Source: an uncultured Christensenellaceae bacterium (GTDB lineage Bacteria > Bacillota > Clostridia > Christensenellales > Christensenellaceae). Taken from it: a stretch of DNA of 47,708 nt. Positions 32,572 through 41,144 of this stretch are shown one piece after another. Within the stretch, counting starts at the first letter, position 1; each line of letters opens with the position of its first letter. The notes below the pieces were generated by a model that did no database searches, was not told the origin of the DNA, and was given only the letters and a program-made list of their open reading frames with translations. Location of the stretch: the NCBI GenBank assembly GCA_934373295.1, contig CAKROK010000007.1, positions 1 to 47,708 of the forward strand. Direction: 5' to 3'. The position numbers and the translations under genes were made by a program.

Positions 32572-33842
32572 TTCGCATCAGCCTCCTTTACCTTCTTTGT
32601 CGAAAAATACATCTTCTTGCCGTTGGGCGCTAAATCAACCACTAACTTTAACAGTACGTGTGAAAGCACGAGCGCCGTGAACATGGAGACGACGATGGAT
32701 ATGAGCAGCGTATATGCGAAGCCCTTTACGGAGCCCGTTCCGAAGAACGCGAGCACTGCCGCCGCGATTATCGTGGTGATGTTGGAGTCGATTATTGCGG
32801 TAGTCGCCTTGTGATAGCCGGATTTCAGCGAGCTGCGGATGGTCTTTCCGCTCCTGAACTCTTCCTTTATCCTCTCGAAGATTACGACGTTCGCGTCGAC
32901 CGCCATGCCGATACCGAGGATGATACCCGCAATGCCGGGCAGCGTGAGCTGTACGCCGAACCACGAGGTCAGGAAAAGCACTAACGAGATATAGCCGATG
33001 AGGGCGATATCCGCCATAAGGCCGGGTATTCTGTAAATAACTATCATGAAAATGAACAGAACTACAAAGCCTATAACAGCCGCCTTGATGCTGTTCGCGA
33101 GAGCGTCGTCGCCCAGAGTGGAGTCGACGGAGCGCTGCTCAACGACGTTGAGCTCTAGCGGTATCGCGCCGGATTCGATCTGCATAGCGAGGTTCACCGC
33201 CTCTTCCTGCGTGAAGCTGCCCGTTATCTGTCCGCTGCCTCCCGCGATAACGGACTCGACCTTCGGGTTGGATATCATCTCATCGTCGAGATAAATGCCT
33301 ATCTGCTTGCCGACATTATCCTTTGTCGCCGTCGCGAAATCAGACGTGCCCTGCTCGTCAAGCTCAAAGGAGACGAGGTATTTACCCGATTCGTCCATCA
33401 TGGGCTTTGCGGTCTTTAAATGCTCGCCCTTTAAAACGACGTTGCCGTCAGAGTCCCTAAACTCGATCACTGCGGGCGTGCTTATAAAGCTGACTATCTC
33501 CGCCGGATCGACGTTTGCGTCTGTCGATTTGTTTACGGGAACCTCAACCCTTATCTTGTCCGTACCCTGCGTCGATATGATGGCTTCTGTAAAGCCCTTA
33601 CTGTCGAGACGGTTACGGAAGATATTGATAGCTCCCTGTATCTTTGTTTCAAGATCCTCAACATTCGGATCCGCAGCCTCATAGACGATGGTGATGCCGC
33701 CGGTGAGGTCAAGACCCTGCTGAATGCTGTCTACGGGCTTGAAATCGTAAATACCTATTGGTACGCCTGCGAATACAACGAATGTAAATCCCGCTATCAG
33801 CAGCATAATGAGCAGCAGCAGGATTATGTTGCGTACTTTCAT
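32568..33842 (-). CDS. secD: Protein translocase subunit SecD
   Basis: A 424-residue membrane protein with GLDLTGGITIVYEA after the first membrane segment, an external P1 domain (residues ~40-240) and five further membrane segments (MAVDANVVIFERIKEE is the conserved loop). It is shorter than the E. coli protein, as usual in Clostridia. The ATG at 33842 lies ten bases after AGGAGG; the ATG three codons upstream is one base from that site. Confidence 0.95.
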   Translation of the reverse strand: MKVRNIILLLLIMLLIAGFTFVVFAGVPIGIYDFKPVDSIQQGLDLTGGITIVYEAADPNVEDLETKIQGAINIFRNRLDSKGFTEAIISTQGTDKIRVEVPVNKSTDANVDPAEIVSFISTPAVIEFRDSDGNVVLKGEHLKTAKPMMDESGKYLVSFELDEQGTSDFATATKDNVGKQIGIYLDDEMISNPKVESVIAGGSGQITGSFTQEEAVNLAMQIESGAIPLELNVVEQRSVDSTLGDDALANSIKAAVIGFVVLFIFMIVIYRIPGLMADIALIGYISLVLFLTSWFGVQLTLPGIAGIILGIGMAVDANVVIFERIKEEFRSGKTIRSSLKSGYHKATTAIIDSNITTIIAAAVLAFFGTGSVKGFAYTLLISIVVSMFTALVLSHVLLKLVVDLAPNGKKMYFSTKKVKEADAK

Positions 33843-33931
33843 TCTACACATTCCTCCTAATATTTCTTCTTTTCTCTATAAGCTCCCAAATGGCCTGTTT
33901 GAAAAAAGCATGTACAAACGCGTACTATACT

Positions 33932-33960
33932 ATTATAACTTCACAATTTAAATTAGTCAA
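33932..33960 (-). promoter_or_regulatory. Promoter of secDF
   Basis: Minus strand: TTGACT (33955-33960), a 17-base spacer and TATAAT (33932-33937), giving a leader of about 85 bases. Confidence 0.8.
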
Positions 33961-34087
33961 TATAAATAAATATAGCGCGGGGATTCTTTTTAATACTTTT
34001 GTAACTATCTGTCTGGTAACAATTTTACCGTTATACACATTCAATCGCACCAACAAATTATATAATAAAAACCCAAAATAGCACATA

Positions 34088-34118
34088 AAAAATCGGCTGC
34101 CAAAAAGGCCCGATTTTT
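34088..34118 (-). terminator. Terminator hairpin at the end of the structured element
   Basis: AAAAATCGG (34088-34096) and CCGATTTTT (34110-34118) with an inner GCC-AAAAA-GGC. It has T-runs on both strands and so may be bidirectional. Confidence 0.75.
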
Positions 34119-34330
34119 CGTCATTTTTCGAGCGAGGCGAATGAGGCGTACTTTAGGTACGTTGATTGAGCTGAGTCGATTTAGAGTTCCCAAAAAGGTG
34201 GTAGCTTTAGCGTGCCTTTTTGGGATAGAGGAGCAGCAGCGTTATTAGTCGTTGCAGTCGCGTTTACGCGGCTGCATGACAGTATCGCTTGCTGCGACGA
34301 AAGCGGAAGGGCGGGTCTTTTTGACTACCG
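34088..34330 (-). ncRNA. Structured non-coding element of stacked hairpins (unassigned)
   Basis: This stretch between the TetR terminator and the secDF promoter has no convincing gene but at least four hairpins. They are 34253-34276 (10-base arms, TTTA loop, one G-T pair), 34188-34225 (perfect 11-base arms TCCCAAAAAGG / CCTTTTTGGGA with a nested GCT-TT-AGC), a hairpin centred on CGTAC-TTTAG-GTACG at 34147-34161 extended by G-T pairs, and a terminator at 34088-34118. G-T pairs suggest a selected RNA. Read on the minus strand it ends in T6, as an sRNA would. It could instead be a dispersed REP-like repeat; no promoter was found. Confidence 0.45.
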
Positions 34331-34358
34331 AAAAGGGACCGCTTAAACAATCGGTCCC
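34331..34358 (-). terminator. Terminator of the TetR operon
   Basis: Minus strand: GGGACCG and CGGTCCC arms (34335-34341 and 34352-34358) followed by TTTT, 26 bases after the TetR stop. Confidence 0.7.
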
Positions 34359-34383
34359 CCTAATTAGTAAATTCATTTTAAAC

Positions 34384-34920
34384 TCAGTGCGTCGCCCTAA
34401 TGGTGTTCATCAGGAATATCTCCGCCAAGATAGCCATTTCAAGGGGCGATCTTCTCTCGGTGCTTTTCATCCACTCATAGCACATTCCGCAAAGTCCCCA
34501 AACCATGTAGTAGTACGCATGATCGGTGACGTATTTCTGGTTATGCTCGTCCAACTTCCAGGTCCTGCGGCAGCCGTCCTCGATGACCTCCTTGAACTTT
34601 TCGGAAAATTCCGCGAAATACGGCTTCATGAGCATGACCTTGAACAGGTCGCTCTCCGCATCCACGCTCTCAAAAAGCCCCTCGAGGATGTTTCTGTTCG
34701 CGCCCAATGCAAAGCAATCTTCGATCCTCTTTAAAAAATCGTTTTCGATGTTCGCAAGCAGATCCTCGGCATCTCTATAGTGAGTATAGAATGTGCCCCT
34801 GTTGATATCCGCCTTTATGGCTAACTCGCTGACGGTTATATCCTCGACGCTTTTGGTGCATAAAAGCCCTAAGAGCGCCTCTCTGAGTCTCTTTTTTGTT
34901 CTTCTTACACGTCTGTCCAT
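34384..34920 (-). CDS. TetR-family transcriptional regulator
   Basis: A 178-residue repressor. The N-terminal helix-turn-helix reads DITVSELAIKADINRGTFYTHY; the C-terminal ligand domain is helical with a Trp/Cys/Met-rich end (VWGLCGMCYEWMKS). It follows the two SDR genes and probably controls them. The ATG at 34920 is seven bases after GGAGAG; the ATG two codons earlier is too close. It is also a candidate, though distant, for other dyads in the window. Confidence 0.85.
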   Translation of the reverse strand: MDRRVRRTKKRLREALLGLLCTKSVEDITVSELAIKADINRGTFYTHYRDAEDLLANIENDFLKRIEDCFALGANRNILEGLFESVDAESDLFKVMLMKPYFAEFSEKFKEVIEDGCRRTWKLDEHNQKYVTDHAYYYMVWGLCGMCYEWMKSTERRSPLEMAILAEIFLMNTIRATH

Positions 34921-35010
34921 GGTCATTCTCTCCAGTTCATAATATAATATTATAACTTATACTGATTATATAGTCCCATTTTGAACTGTGCGTGAACATT
35001 TGTCGAAAAA

Positions 35011-35793
35011 TCAATCTTTGCAGTATCCTGCCGCCCACCCCGCATCTACGTTGAACAGCACGCCGGTGACTCTCCTGCCCTCGGGGGAACAGAAGAACAG
35101 CCCCGCCGCCGCCATGTCTTCGGCCTTGTTCGCCTCGCCCAGCGGAATATGCGATAGGAACTTTGCTTTAAGCTCGGGTGATACTGCAAGCATTTTGCAA
35201 AAGCCCTCATGCCACGTCGAGCCCGGGATGATGGCGTTTACGGTTATGCCGTACTTCGCGTACTCTATCGCCTGGTTTCTCGTAAGATTGTGTATCGCGG
35301 ATTTGCACATGTTGTATGCGCACTGATTTCTCAGGCCCATCCTGAAGCCCGTGACAGAGCCCGTGTTTATTATCGCGCCGCCCTTTTGCTTCATTACGGG
35401 AACGACGTATTTGCTGAAGTGATAAAGACCGTCCATGCATACATTTATGGTGAAATCCCACGCATCCGGCTCGTAGTTTCTTATCTTGCCTCTTCTGTCC
35501 AGCGTTATGTTCGCGCCCGCGTTGTTGAACATGAAGTCGACGTAGCCGTGCTCGGCCACTGCCGTATCCACCGCAGCCTTGCAGTCCTCCACCTTGGTGA
35601 CGTCGCAATGCAGATATTTTGAAACTTCGCCTTCGGCGTTTAACTCGTCCTCCAGCTTTTTGCCCATTTCATCATTTATATCACAGATGTACACGAACGC
35701 GCCGTTTTTGACAAGCGCTCTGCAAATAGCGGAGCCTATTCCGCCCGAGCCGCCCGTTACGATTGCTGTTTTTCCGTTTAAATCGACCTTCAT
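35011..35793 (-). CDS. Short-chain dehydrogenase/reductase, catalytically intact
   Basis: A 260-residue classical SDR with the cofactor motif TGGSGGIG, acidic CDIND after beta 2 (NAD preference likely), NNAGANI, Ser in TGSVTG and the catalytic YNMCK. The C-terminus ends AGWAAGYCKD. It lies directly downstream of a degenerate paralogue and upstream of a TetR gene. It may oxidise or reduce a hydroxyl on an acyl, steroid or similar ligand; the substrate is not readable. The ATG at 35793 follows GAGGTG by six bases, better than a GTG nine bases upstream. Confidence 0.83.
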   Translation of the reverse strand: MKVDLNGKTAIVTGGSGGIGSAICRALVKNGAFVYICDINDEMGKKLEDELNAEGEVSKYLHCDVTKVEDCKAAVDTAVAEHGYVDFMFNNAGANITLDRRGKIRNYEPDAWDFTINVCMDGLYHFSKYVVPVMKQKGGAIINTGSVTGFRMGLRNQCAYNMCKSAIHNLTRNQAIEYAKYGITVNAIIPGSTWHEGFCKMLAVSPELKAKFLSHIPLGEANKAEDMAAAGLFFCSPEGRRVTGVLFNVDAGWAAGYCKD

Positions 35794-35803
35794 ATCGCTC
35801 ACC

Positions 35804-36496
35804 TCACCATTCTCTCATATATGCGCAGCTGAATGCGGCGTCCGCGCAGAACACGTTTCCGGTAAATGTATCGTCCGTAAGCATCATGAGGTCTACCGCC
35901 TTCTTCATGATCTTGTCCTCTGTCAGGATGTTGCCCGCGGGGATGTGCTTTACGATCTGTGCATCCAGCGTCATGGGATGAATGCTGTCGTTGTCCTCCG
36001 TACTGCCTATTGCGAGCGTGTTCGTAAATATTCCGTCCTCGAGCGATTCCTCAGCTAAACACTTTAAGCCCATGTATAAGGACGCGCCCGCCGCGCCGTT
36101 CATCGCCTGATGTATCGCAGGAACTACGCCCGACTCGGAGCATATCCCGAACACAACACCGCCACCCGTCTCCGCCATTCTCTTTATAAAAGTACGGTTG
36201 ATGTCATAGAACCAGCCGAATGCATAGTACTTCCAGGAGGCGTACTCTTCTTCGCTCAATTCTTCAATGCCTTTGCCTGTATAATTCTTGTCCTCAAGCG
36301 CTTCGATAACGAGATAATCGAGCTTGCCCACGCCGTCAAACAGCTCCTGCGCGGCCGCGTCCGCCGCCTCATAGCCCTTTATATCCTCTCTGAAATACAT
36401 TTTCACGGCTATGCCCTTGTTCTCCATCTCATTTTTAAGAGATGTGAGCGGGTTTTGCTTCGATGCAATTACCGCCGCGGTTTTAGTTGTAATCAT
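35804..36496 (-). CDS. SDR-like protein lacking cofactor and catalytic motifs
   Basis: A 230-residue protein with the overall strand-helix order of an SDR. The glycine-rich cofactor loop is replaced by ASKQNPLT, and the YxxxK pair by MNGAA (in AIHQAMNGAAGASL). The active-site Ser region survives as CSESG. It cannot be a normal dehydrogenase. It is the first gene of the operon, followed ten bases later by an intact SDR, so it may be a structural or regulatory subunit. A precedent is the BbsCD pair of anaerobic toluene degradation. AGGAGG precedes the ATG. Confidence 0.72.
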   Translation of the reverse strand: MITTKTAAVIASKQNPLTSLKNEMENKGIAVKMYFREDIKGYEAADAAAQELFDGVGKLDYLVIEALEDKNYTGKGIEELSEEEYASWKYYAFGWFYDINRTFIKRMAETGGGVVFGICSESGVVPAIHQAMNGAAGASLYMGLKCLAEESLEDGIFTNTLAIGSTEDNDSIHPMTLDAQIVKHIPAGNILTEDKIMKKAVDLMMLTDDTFTGNVFCADAAFSCAYMREW

Positions 36497-36529
36497 TGTA
36501 CAACCTCCTAAGAATTTTTCTATATTTTT

Positions 36530-36558
36530 ATTATAAGTTGAACGTATAATAATGTCAA
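36530..36558 (-). promoter_or_regulatory. Consensus promoter with internal dyad for the SDR-TetR operon
   Basis: Minus strand: TTGACA (36553-36558), a 17-base spacer and TATAAT (36530-36535). The spacer region carries an inverted repeat, TTATTATA and TATAATAA separated by 9, also readable as TATAAGTT-G-AACGTATA. The half-site TATAAGTT recurs upstream of the TetR gene near 34955. TetR autoregulation is the likely reading. Confidence 0.7.
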
Positions 36559-36562
36559 TACA

Positions 36563-36591
36563 TTGAAAAGCTTTTTCTTTCATGCTAAAAT
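36563..36591 (+). promoter_or_regulatory. Promoter of mtnN
   Basis: TTGAAA (36563-36568), a 17-base spacer and TAAAAT (36586-36591). It runs back to back with the SDR promoter, four bases from its -35 box. Confidence 0.6.
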
Positions 36592-36668
36592 GGAATAGTA
36601 TCATACATAATAATGCATAAAAACAACATTTTTACGGTCATTTCAAAAATGATGGAAAGGATGAGAAT

Positions 36669-37361
36669 ATGATTGGGATAATAGGCGCAATGGATATAGA
36701 AATTGAGGGCTATCTCTCTCTGATGGAGGATAAAGAAGACGTTAAAATAGGCTCGTTCCTGTTTTATACGGGCAGACTGTGCGAAAAGGACGTGGTCATA
36801 GCAAAGTGCGGCGTGGGAAAGGTGTGCGCGGCGGCGTGTACCACGGCGATGATAATGCGCTTTTCGCCCTCGCTCATAATAAATACGGGCGTCGCGGGCG
36901 GCCTTTTGGAAAAAAGCGGCATGAAGCAGGGCGATATCGTCATAGCCGACGACGTCTTATATCACGATGTGGACGTCAAAAACTTCGGCTATGCGGACGG
37001 TCAACTCCCCGGGATGCCCGAGCGCTTTTCCTGTGACCGGGACGCATGTGCGCGCCTGCGCAAAGCAGCGGAAAAGCTCCCCGCAAAAATATTTTCGGGC
37101 AGCGTGGCGAGTGGCGATCAGTTCATATGCGACGACGATGTATGCGCAGACATCTCAAGGCGCTTTTCCCCCTCCGCGGTCGAGATGGAGTCCGCCGCGA
37201 TAGGTCAGGCGTGCTACATGATGAACACACCCTTCGCGATACTGCGCAGCATATCCGACTGTGCGGATTCGGACGCGACGCAGTCCTTTGACGAGTTCAC
37301 CGAGCTCGCGGCAAAAAACGCAATCGAGCTGGCGTGTACATTCCTAAAAGACAAGCATTGA
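36669..37361 (+). CDS. mtnN: 5'-methylthioadenosine/S-adenosylhomocysteine nucleosidase
   Basis: A 230-residue purine nucleosidase that hydrolyses MTA and SAH, the by-products of SAM-using enzymes. It has IIGAMDIEIEGYL at the N-terminus, INTGVAGGL, SGDQFI, the ligand-binding VEMESAAIGQ and the catalytic Asp in ISDCAD. It has a promoter and a terminator of its own. GGAAAGGATG precedes the ATG. It would recycle SAH from the many methyltransferases of this genome. Confidence 0.92.
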   Translation: MIGIIGAMDIEIEGYLSLMEDKEDVKIGSFLFYTGRLCEKDVVIAKCGVGKVCAAACTTAMIMRFSPSLIINTGVAGGLLEKSGMKQGDIVIADDVLYHDVDVKNFGYADGQLPGMPERFSCDRDACARLRKAAEKLPAKIFSGSVASGDQFICDDDVCADISRRFSPSAVEMESAAIGQACYMMNTPFAILRSISDCADSDATQSFDEFTELAAKNAIELACTFLKDKH

Positions 37362-37368
37362 TTAAAAA

Positions 37369-37404
37369 AACAGGGACGGGTTTTAAGCCTATCCCTGTTT
37401 TTTT
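37369..37404 (+). terminator. Bidirectional terminator after mtnN
   Basis: AACAGGGA (37369-37376) and TCCCTGTT (37392-37399) with T-runs on both sides; it serves mtnN and the convergent HIRAN gene, whose stop it overlaps. Confidence 0.8.
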
Positions 37405-37690
37405 ATACTATTTTACATAATAGACCCCTATCCAAAATAAACAGGACCTCCCCCGCCGCCTCATCGCCTATTTTGTCGTATAGCCTGCCCGCGCTCATGC
37501 TCTCCCCCAAAACGGTATACGGGCTGTTCGCGACATAGCCTATCTTCCCCAGTCCCGTCACATTGACGGCAATGGCCTCCTTATCATACTCGTTGTCCGG
37601 CTCCTTTACGAGCGTCACCTTCTGTCCTCTTTCCAAAAACTCCTTGCCGAAATAGTGGTTAAGTCCCGTAACGGTAAAATACATTTCCAT
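37403..37690 (-). CDS. HIRAN-domain protein
   Basis: A 95-residue protein that is essentially one HIRAN domain. The core pattern is visible as VTGLNHYFGKEFLERGQ, LVKEPDNEYDKEAIAV and GKIGYVANSP. HIRAN domains bind DNA 3' ends or unusual DNA in larger repair proteins; stand-alone forms in Firmicutes have no assigned role. GGAG lies nine bases before the ATG. Confidence 0.78.
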   Translation of the reverse strand: MEMYFTVTGLNHYFGKEFLERGQKVTLVKEPDNEYDKEAIAVNVTGLGKIGYVANSPYTVLGESMSAGRLYDKIGDEAAGEVLFILDRGLLCKIV

Positions 37691-37809
37691 CTTTAAAATC
37701 TCCTTTATTTTTCTTTCTAATTAAATGATATCAAAAATACAGTCCCAAAAACCTCCCTCGATCGGCATTATGTATGATATAATTAAAGAAAAAGGATGAG
37801 GAATGAAAA

Positions 37810-38802
37810 ATGCCAAAAACCGCTAATCAAAAGCTGAAATTGATGTATATGGCAAAGCTGTTATACGAAAGCACGGATGAATCCCACGGCGTGTCTACGC
37901 AGGATATCATCGACGAACTCGCCAAATGGGACATAAGCGCGGACAGAAAGACGATCTATCTCGACTTGGAGGAGCTTCGCCGCTTCGGAATGGATATTTT
38001 GACCGAAAAGAGCGGGCGCAGCATAAGCTATCACCTCGTCTCGCGCAATTTCGAGCTGCCCGAGCTTAAACTGCTCGTGGATTCCGTACAGGCGTCAAAA
38101 TTTATCACCGAAAAAAAGTCGATAGAGCTTATAAAAAAGCTGGAGGGGCTGGTCAGCACATATGAGGCAAAGCAGCTCAGCCGGCAGGTCGTGTTGACCG
38201 GCCGAGTAAAAAACATGAACGAGAGCATCTACTACAGCGTGGATACGCTGCACGCCGCGATAAACCAAAACGTGCGCATACGCTTCAAGTACTTTCAATG
38301 GAACGTCGATAAGCAGCCCGAGCTTCGCCACGGCGGCGCGTGGTATTTGATAAGCCCGTGGGCGCTCGTCTGGGATGACGAATACTATTACCTCTTGGGA
38401 TATGATTCGCAAGAGGGCATAATCAAGCACTATCGCGTGGATAAGATGTTAAACATCGAGCTTACGGACGACCCGCGCGAGGGGCAGGAGGTCTTTGATA
38501 AGCTCGATATCCCAAAGTATTCAAAGGGGCTTTTCGGCATGTTCGGCGGAAAGGAGACTACCGTGAGCCTGCTTTGTGAAAACAGCCTCGCGGGCGCCGT
38601 GATAGACCGCTTCGGCAAGGACATCATACTTTCGCGCACGGATGAAAATCACTTTGTCACGCGCGTGAATGTCTCCGCAAGCAGGCAGTTTTTGGGATGG
38701 GTGTTCGCGCTGGGCGGCGGGGTGAAGATAACCGCGCCCGAGAGCATGGTCGAGCAGATGCGCCTTGAGGCCGAGCGCTTGGCAGAGCAGTACGCAAAAT
38801 AG
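37810..38802 (+). CDS. WYL-domain transcriptional regulator (YafY family)
   Basis: A 330-residue regulator with an N-terminal winged helix-turn-helix (residues ~1-75, STQDIIDELAKWDISADRKTIYLDLEEL), a WYL domain (~residues 140-215; GGAWYLISPWALVWDDEYYYLLGYD) and a C-terminal WCX-like extension. WYL domains sense nucleic acids or nucleotides and often control DNA-damage or phage-defence genes. No target is evident nearby. GGATGAGG precedes the ATG, and a TATAAT lies at 37779. Confidence 0.87.
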   Translation: MPKTANQKLKLMYMAKLLYESTDESHGVSTQDIIDELAKWDISADRKTIYLDLEELRRFGMDILTEKSGRSISYHLVSRNFELPELKLLVDSVQASKFITEKKSIELIKKLEGLVSTYEAKQLSRQVVLTGRVKNMNESIYYSVDTLHAAINQNVRIRFKYFQWNVDKQPELRHGGAWYLISPWALVWDDEYYYLLGYDSQEGIIKHYRVDKMLNIELTDDPREGQEVFDKLDIPKYSKGLFGMFGGKETTVSLLCENSLAGAVIDRFGKDIILSRTDENHFVTRVNVSASRQFLGWVFALGGGVKITAPESMVEQMRLEAERLAEQYAK

Positions 38803-38847
38803 CTATATAATTGAAATTAAAAAGAGTATACGCGCTCATCGACAATC

Positions 38848-40281
38848 TTAATCTATCCTGATATCCCCCTGCGCCGGGCCGTTTATCACCTGACCGTCCG
38901 GCGTGAAGCGTGATCCGTGGCAGGGGCAGTCCCACGTCTTTTCATCGCTGTTCCAGCACAGCTCACATCCCAGATGTGAGCACTTTGAGCTTGCCTTATG
39001 CAGCTTCTCTCCGTCGTTATATGCCGCCGTCTTTTCTCCCTCGCTCGATATCAGCCTCCCCTCCCCCTTTTCGACGTCGTCCTCTCCCGTGTTCGGGTGA
39101 GTGAGCGCCTGTCTCGCTATGCCTGCGATGCTCGTCGCGCCCATCGAGAGCATCCTGCCCACGACCTTTGCGGAAAACCTCATGGGTGAAAGCTCTCTTT
39201 CGAGAAGCACATCCTTTTCGCACACCATATCCGCAAGCATTTTCGCCGCAAGCATGGAGTTCGTCATCCCCCACTTTCCAAACCCCGTCGCGAGCAGCCA
39301 CCTCGGCTCGGTTTTGCAGTATCTTCCTATGTACGGCAAATTGTCGGGCGTGATGCAGTCCTGCGCGGACCACCTCCTTATAAGGCGGGAATCCCTATAA
39401 AACTGCGATCTCCAAAGCTCGAGCTTACGATATCCTCCGCCCTGTCCGCCCGTCCTGTGCGCGCCGCCGCCCATGAGCAGCATATCTAGATAATCCCGCA
39501 AGGATGGCGCAAAACCGTCCTTTTCAACGTACATTGCATCTATCTTCCCTGCGTTTTCAAGCGCATAGACGTATGAACGCATGGTATACAGCTTCGCAAA
39601 ATACAGCCCCGGAATGTTTATAAACGGATAATGGCAAGCGAAAATGACATTTTCCGCCGCCACGCTCCCCCGCTGTGTGCAAACACTTCCCCCCTTGACC
39701 TCCGTCACGCGCGAATTTTCATATATTTCAATGTCATCTGAAATTTTCGATATGAATTTCAGCGGGTCAAACTGCGCCTGATTTTTCAAAAGCACTCCGC
39801 CCGCCGTCTCAAAGGGCAGCTTCATCTCCCTTTGCGGGATGAGCCGCGCATCCGCGCCTATCGACAGCGCCGCGCCCGCCTCCCTTTCCGGCCAGCGTCC
39901 CTCGTCTATAGTATATACGATGTTATCCCGCCTTTCAAAATCGCAGTCTATCGCGTTTTTCTCGATTATATCTGCAAATTCGTCAAGGGCGTCATTTTGC
40001 ATCTTTAAAAATACGCGCGCACGCTCCACTCCTAAATTTTTTATCATGCCTTCAAAGCACGCGCCGTGCTGGACCGTTATCTTCGCCGTCGTGCCCGCGG
40101 TCTGCCCCGAACATATCTTCCCCGCGTCCAAAACGACCGCCTTGACCCCCCTCTTTTTAAGCTCATACGCCGTGAGTATGCCGCACATCCCCGCGCCTAT
40201 CACGCATACCTGCGTCCTGATATCCCCCGAAAGCTCGCCCCTCGGGCGAATTTCCACCTCATCAAACCAAATCGATTTCAT
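38848..40281 (-). CDS. FAD-dependent oxidoreductase fused to a Rieske [2Fe-2S] domain
   Basis: A 477-residue two-domain protein. Residues 1-370 form a DAO-type FAD oxidoreductase with the dinucleotide motif VIGAGMCGILTAYEL (GxGxxG at 29-34). The C-terminal ~100 residues are a Rieske domain with cluster ligands C434-S-H436 and C452-x-x-H455. Such fusions (as in Bacillus YhfW-like proteins) are widespread, but the substrate is unknown. The ATG at 40281 follows GAGGAG. It diverges from the flavodoxin-fold reductase, a possible redox partner. Confidence 0.87.
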   Translation of the reverse strand: MKSIWFDEVEIRPRGELSGDIRTQVCVIGAGMCGILTAYELKKRGVKAVVLDAGKICSGQTAGTTAKITVQHGACFEGMIKNLGVERARVFLKMQNDALDEFADIIEKNAIDCDFERRDNIVYTIDEGRWPEREAGAALSIGADARLIPQREMKLPFETAGGVLLKNQAQFDPLKFISKISDDIEIYENSRVTEVKGGSVCTQRGSVAAENVIFACHYPFINIPGLYFAKLYTMRSYVYALENAGKIDAMYVEKDGFAPSLRDYLDMLLMGGGAHRTGGQGGGYRKLELWRSQFYRDSRLIRRWSAQDCITPDNLPYIGRYCKTEPRWLLATGFGKWGMTNSMLAAKMLADMVCEKDVLLERELSPMRFSAKVVGRMLSMGATSIAGIARQALTHPNTGEDDVEKGEGRLISSEGEKTAAYNDGEKLHKASSKCSHLGCELCWNSDEKTWDCPCHGSRFTPDGQVINGPAQGDIRID

Positions 40282-40387
40282 AACACGCTCCTCAAGTTTT
40301 GGTCTTATGCTCCGCAAATCAGGCGAAAATATGCGAAAACCGCGTCGATATCATACAATTTTTTAGGCATTGAGGAAAAAGCGTCGA

Positions 40388-40416
40388 TTGAACCGCGTTT
40401 TTATTTATGCTAAAAT
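40388..40416 (+). promoter_or_regulatory. Promoter of the flavodoxin-fold reductase
   Basis: TTGAAC (40388-40393), a 17-base spacer and TAAAAT (40411-40416), 25 bases before the ATG. Confidence 0.6.
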
Positions 40417-40441
40417 ACAAGCGAATCAAAGGAGGAATGCA

Positions 40442-41140
40442 ATGAATATTCTCGTTATCACAGGCTCGCCCAAGGGCGAAAAGAGCGATACATCAAAGGT
40501 CACGCGCGCCTTTTTAAAGGGCATGGGTGAGGAAGCGAAGTGGATAGAGGCATGTCACGCGAACGTCGGCTATTGCAGGGGCTGCTTTAAGTGCTGGAGC
40601 GAAACGCCGGGAAAATGCGTCCAAAACGACGGTATGACGCAGATAATCGACGACTTCACACATGCCGATCTCGTGATATGGTCCACGCCGCAATACGCCT
40701 ACGGTATGCCCGGCCCGCTAAAGACCGTTCTCGACAGGCTTTTGCCCCTCTCTCTTCCCGACCAAAAGACGGACGAAAACGGAAAGACCAATCAGATACG
40801 CCGCGTGCCCTTTCCTAGGCAGATGCTCATATCCGGCTGCGGCTTTGCGGATATGCACCTGAACTGTGAGCCGCTGCTCATGCAGTTTGAGTTCTTTTTT
40901 GGCAAGGACTATCCCTATATTTACTGCGCTCAGGCGCCCCTTTTGGCATATCGTTCGGCATACGCGCTGACCGAGCCGTATATCAAGGCGGTAGAGCATG
41001 CGGGAAAGGAATTCGCCGAAACGGGCAAAATAAGCCCGCAGACGCAAAAAAAGCTCAATTCGACCATGGTCCCCTCGGATATCTACAGGCGAATGGTCAA
41101 TTTGAGCGTAAAGACCGGACATTTCGGCTCAAAGGTTTGA
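40442..41140 (+). CDS. Flavodoxin-fold NAD(P)H:FMN oxidoreductase
   Basis: A 232-residue FMN reductase of the WrbA/iron-sulfur-flavoprotein-like group. The phosphate loop is ITGSPKGEKSDTSKVTRAF, and a Cys-rich loop CRGCFKC...GKC at residues ~40-58 matches the compact CxxCxxC pattern of this group; whether it binds a cluster is unclear. WSTPQYAYGMPGPLKTVLDR is the conserved FMN-ring segment. The ATG at 40442 follows GGAGG by six bases. Confidence 0.83.
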   Translation: MNILVITGSPKGEKSDTSKVTRAFLKGMGEEAKWIEACHANVGYCRGCFKCWSETPGKCVQNDGMTQIIDDFTHADLVIWSTPQYAYGMPGPLKTVLDRLLPLSLPDQKTDENGKTNQIRRVPFPRQMLISGCGFADMHLNCEPLLMQFEFFFGKDYPYIYCAQAPLLAYRSAYALTEPYIKAVEHAGKEFAETGKISPQTQKKLNSTMVPSDIYRRMVNLSVKTGHFGSKV

Positions 41141-41144
41141 TTAC

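Noticed and set aside
34088..34330. tRNA or known riboswitch in the hairpin region
   Set aside because: No cloverleaf, CCA end or known riboswitch core is visible, and the element is not positioned as a leader of a gene.
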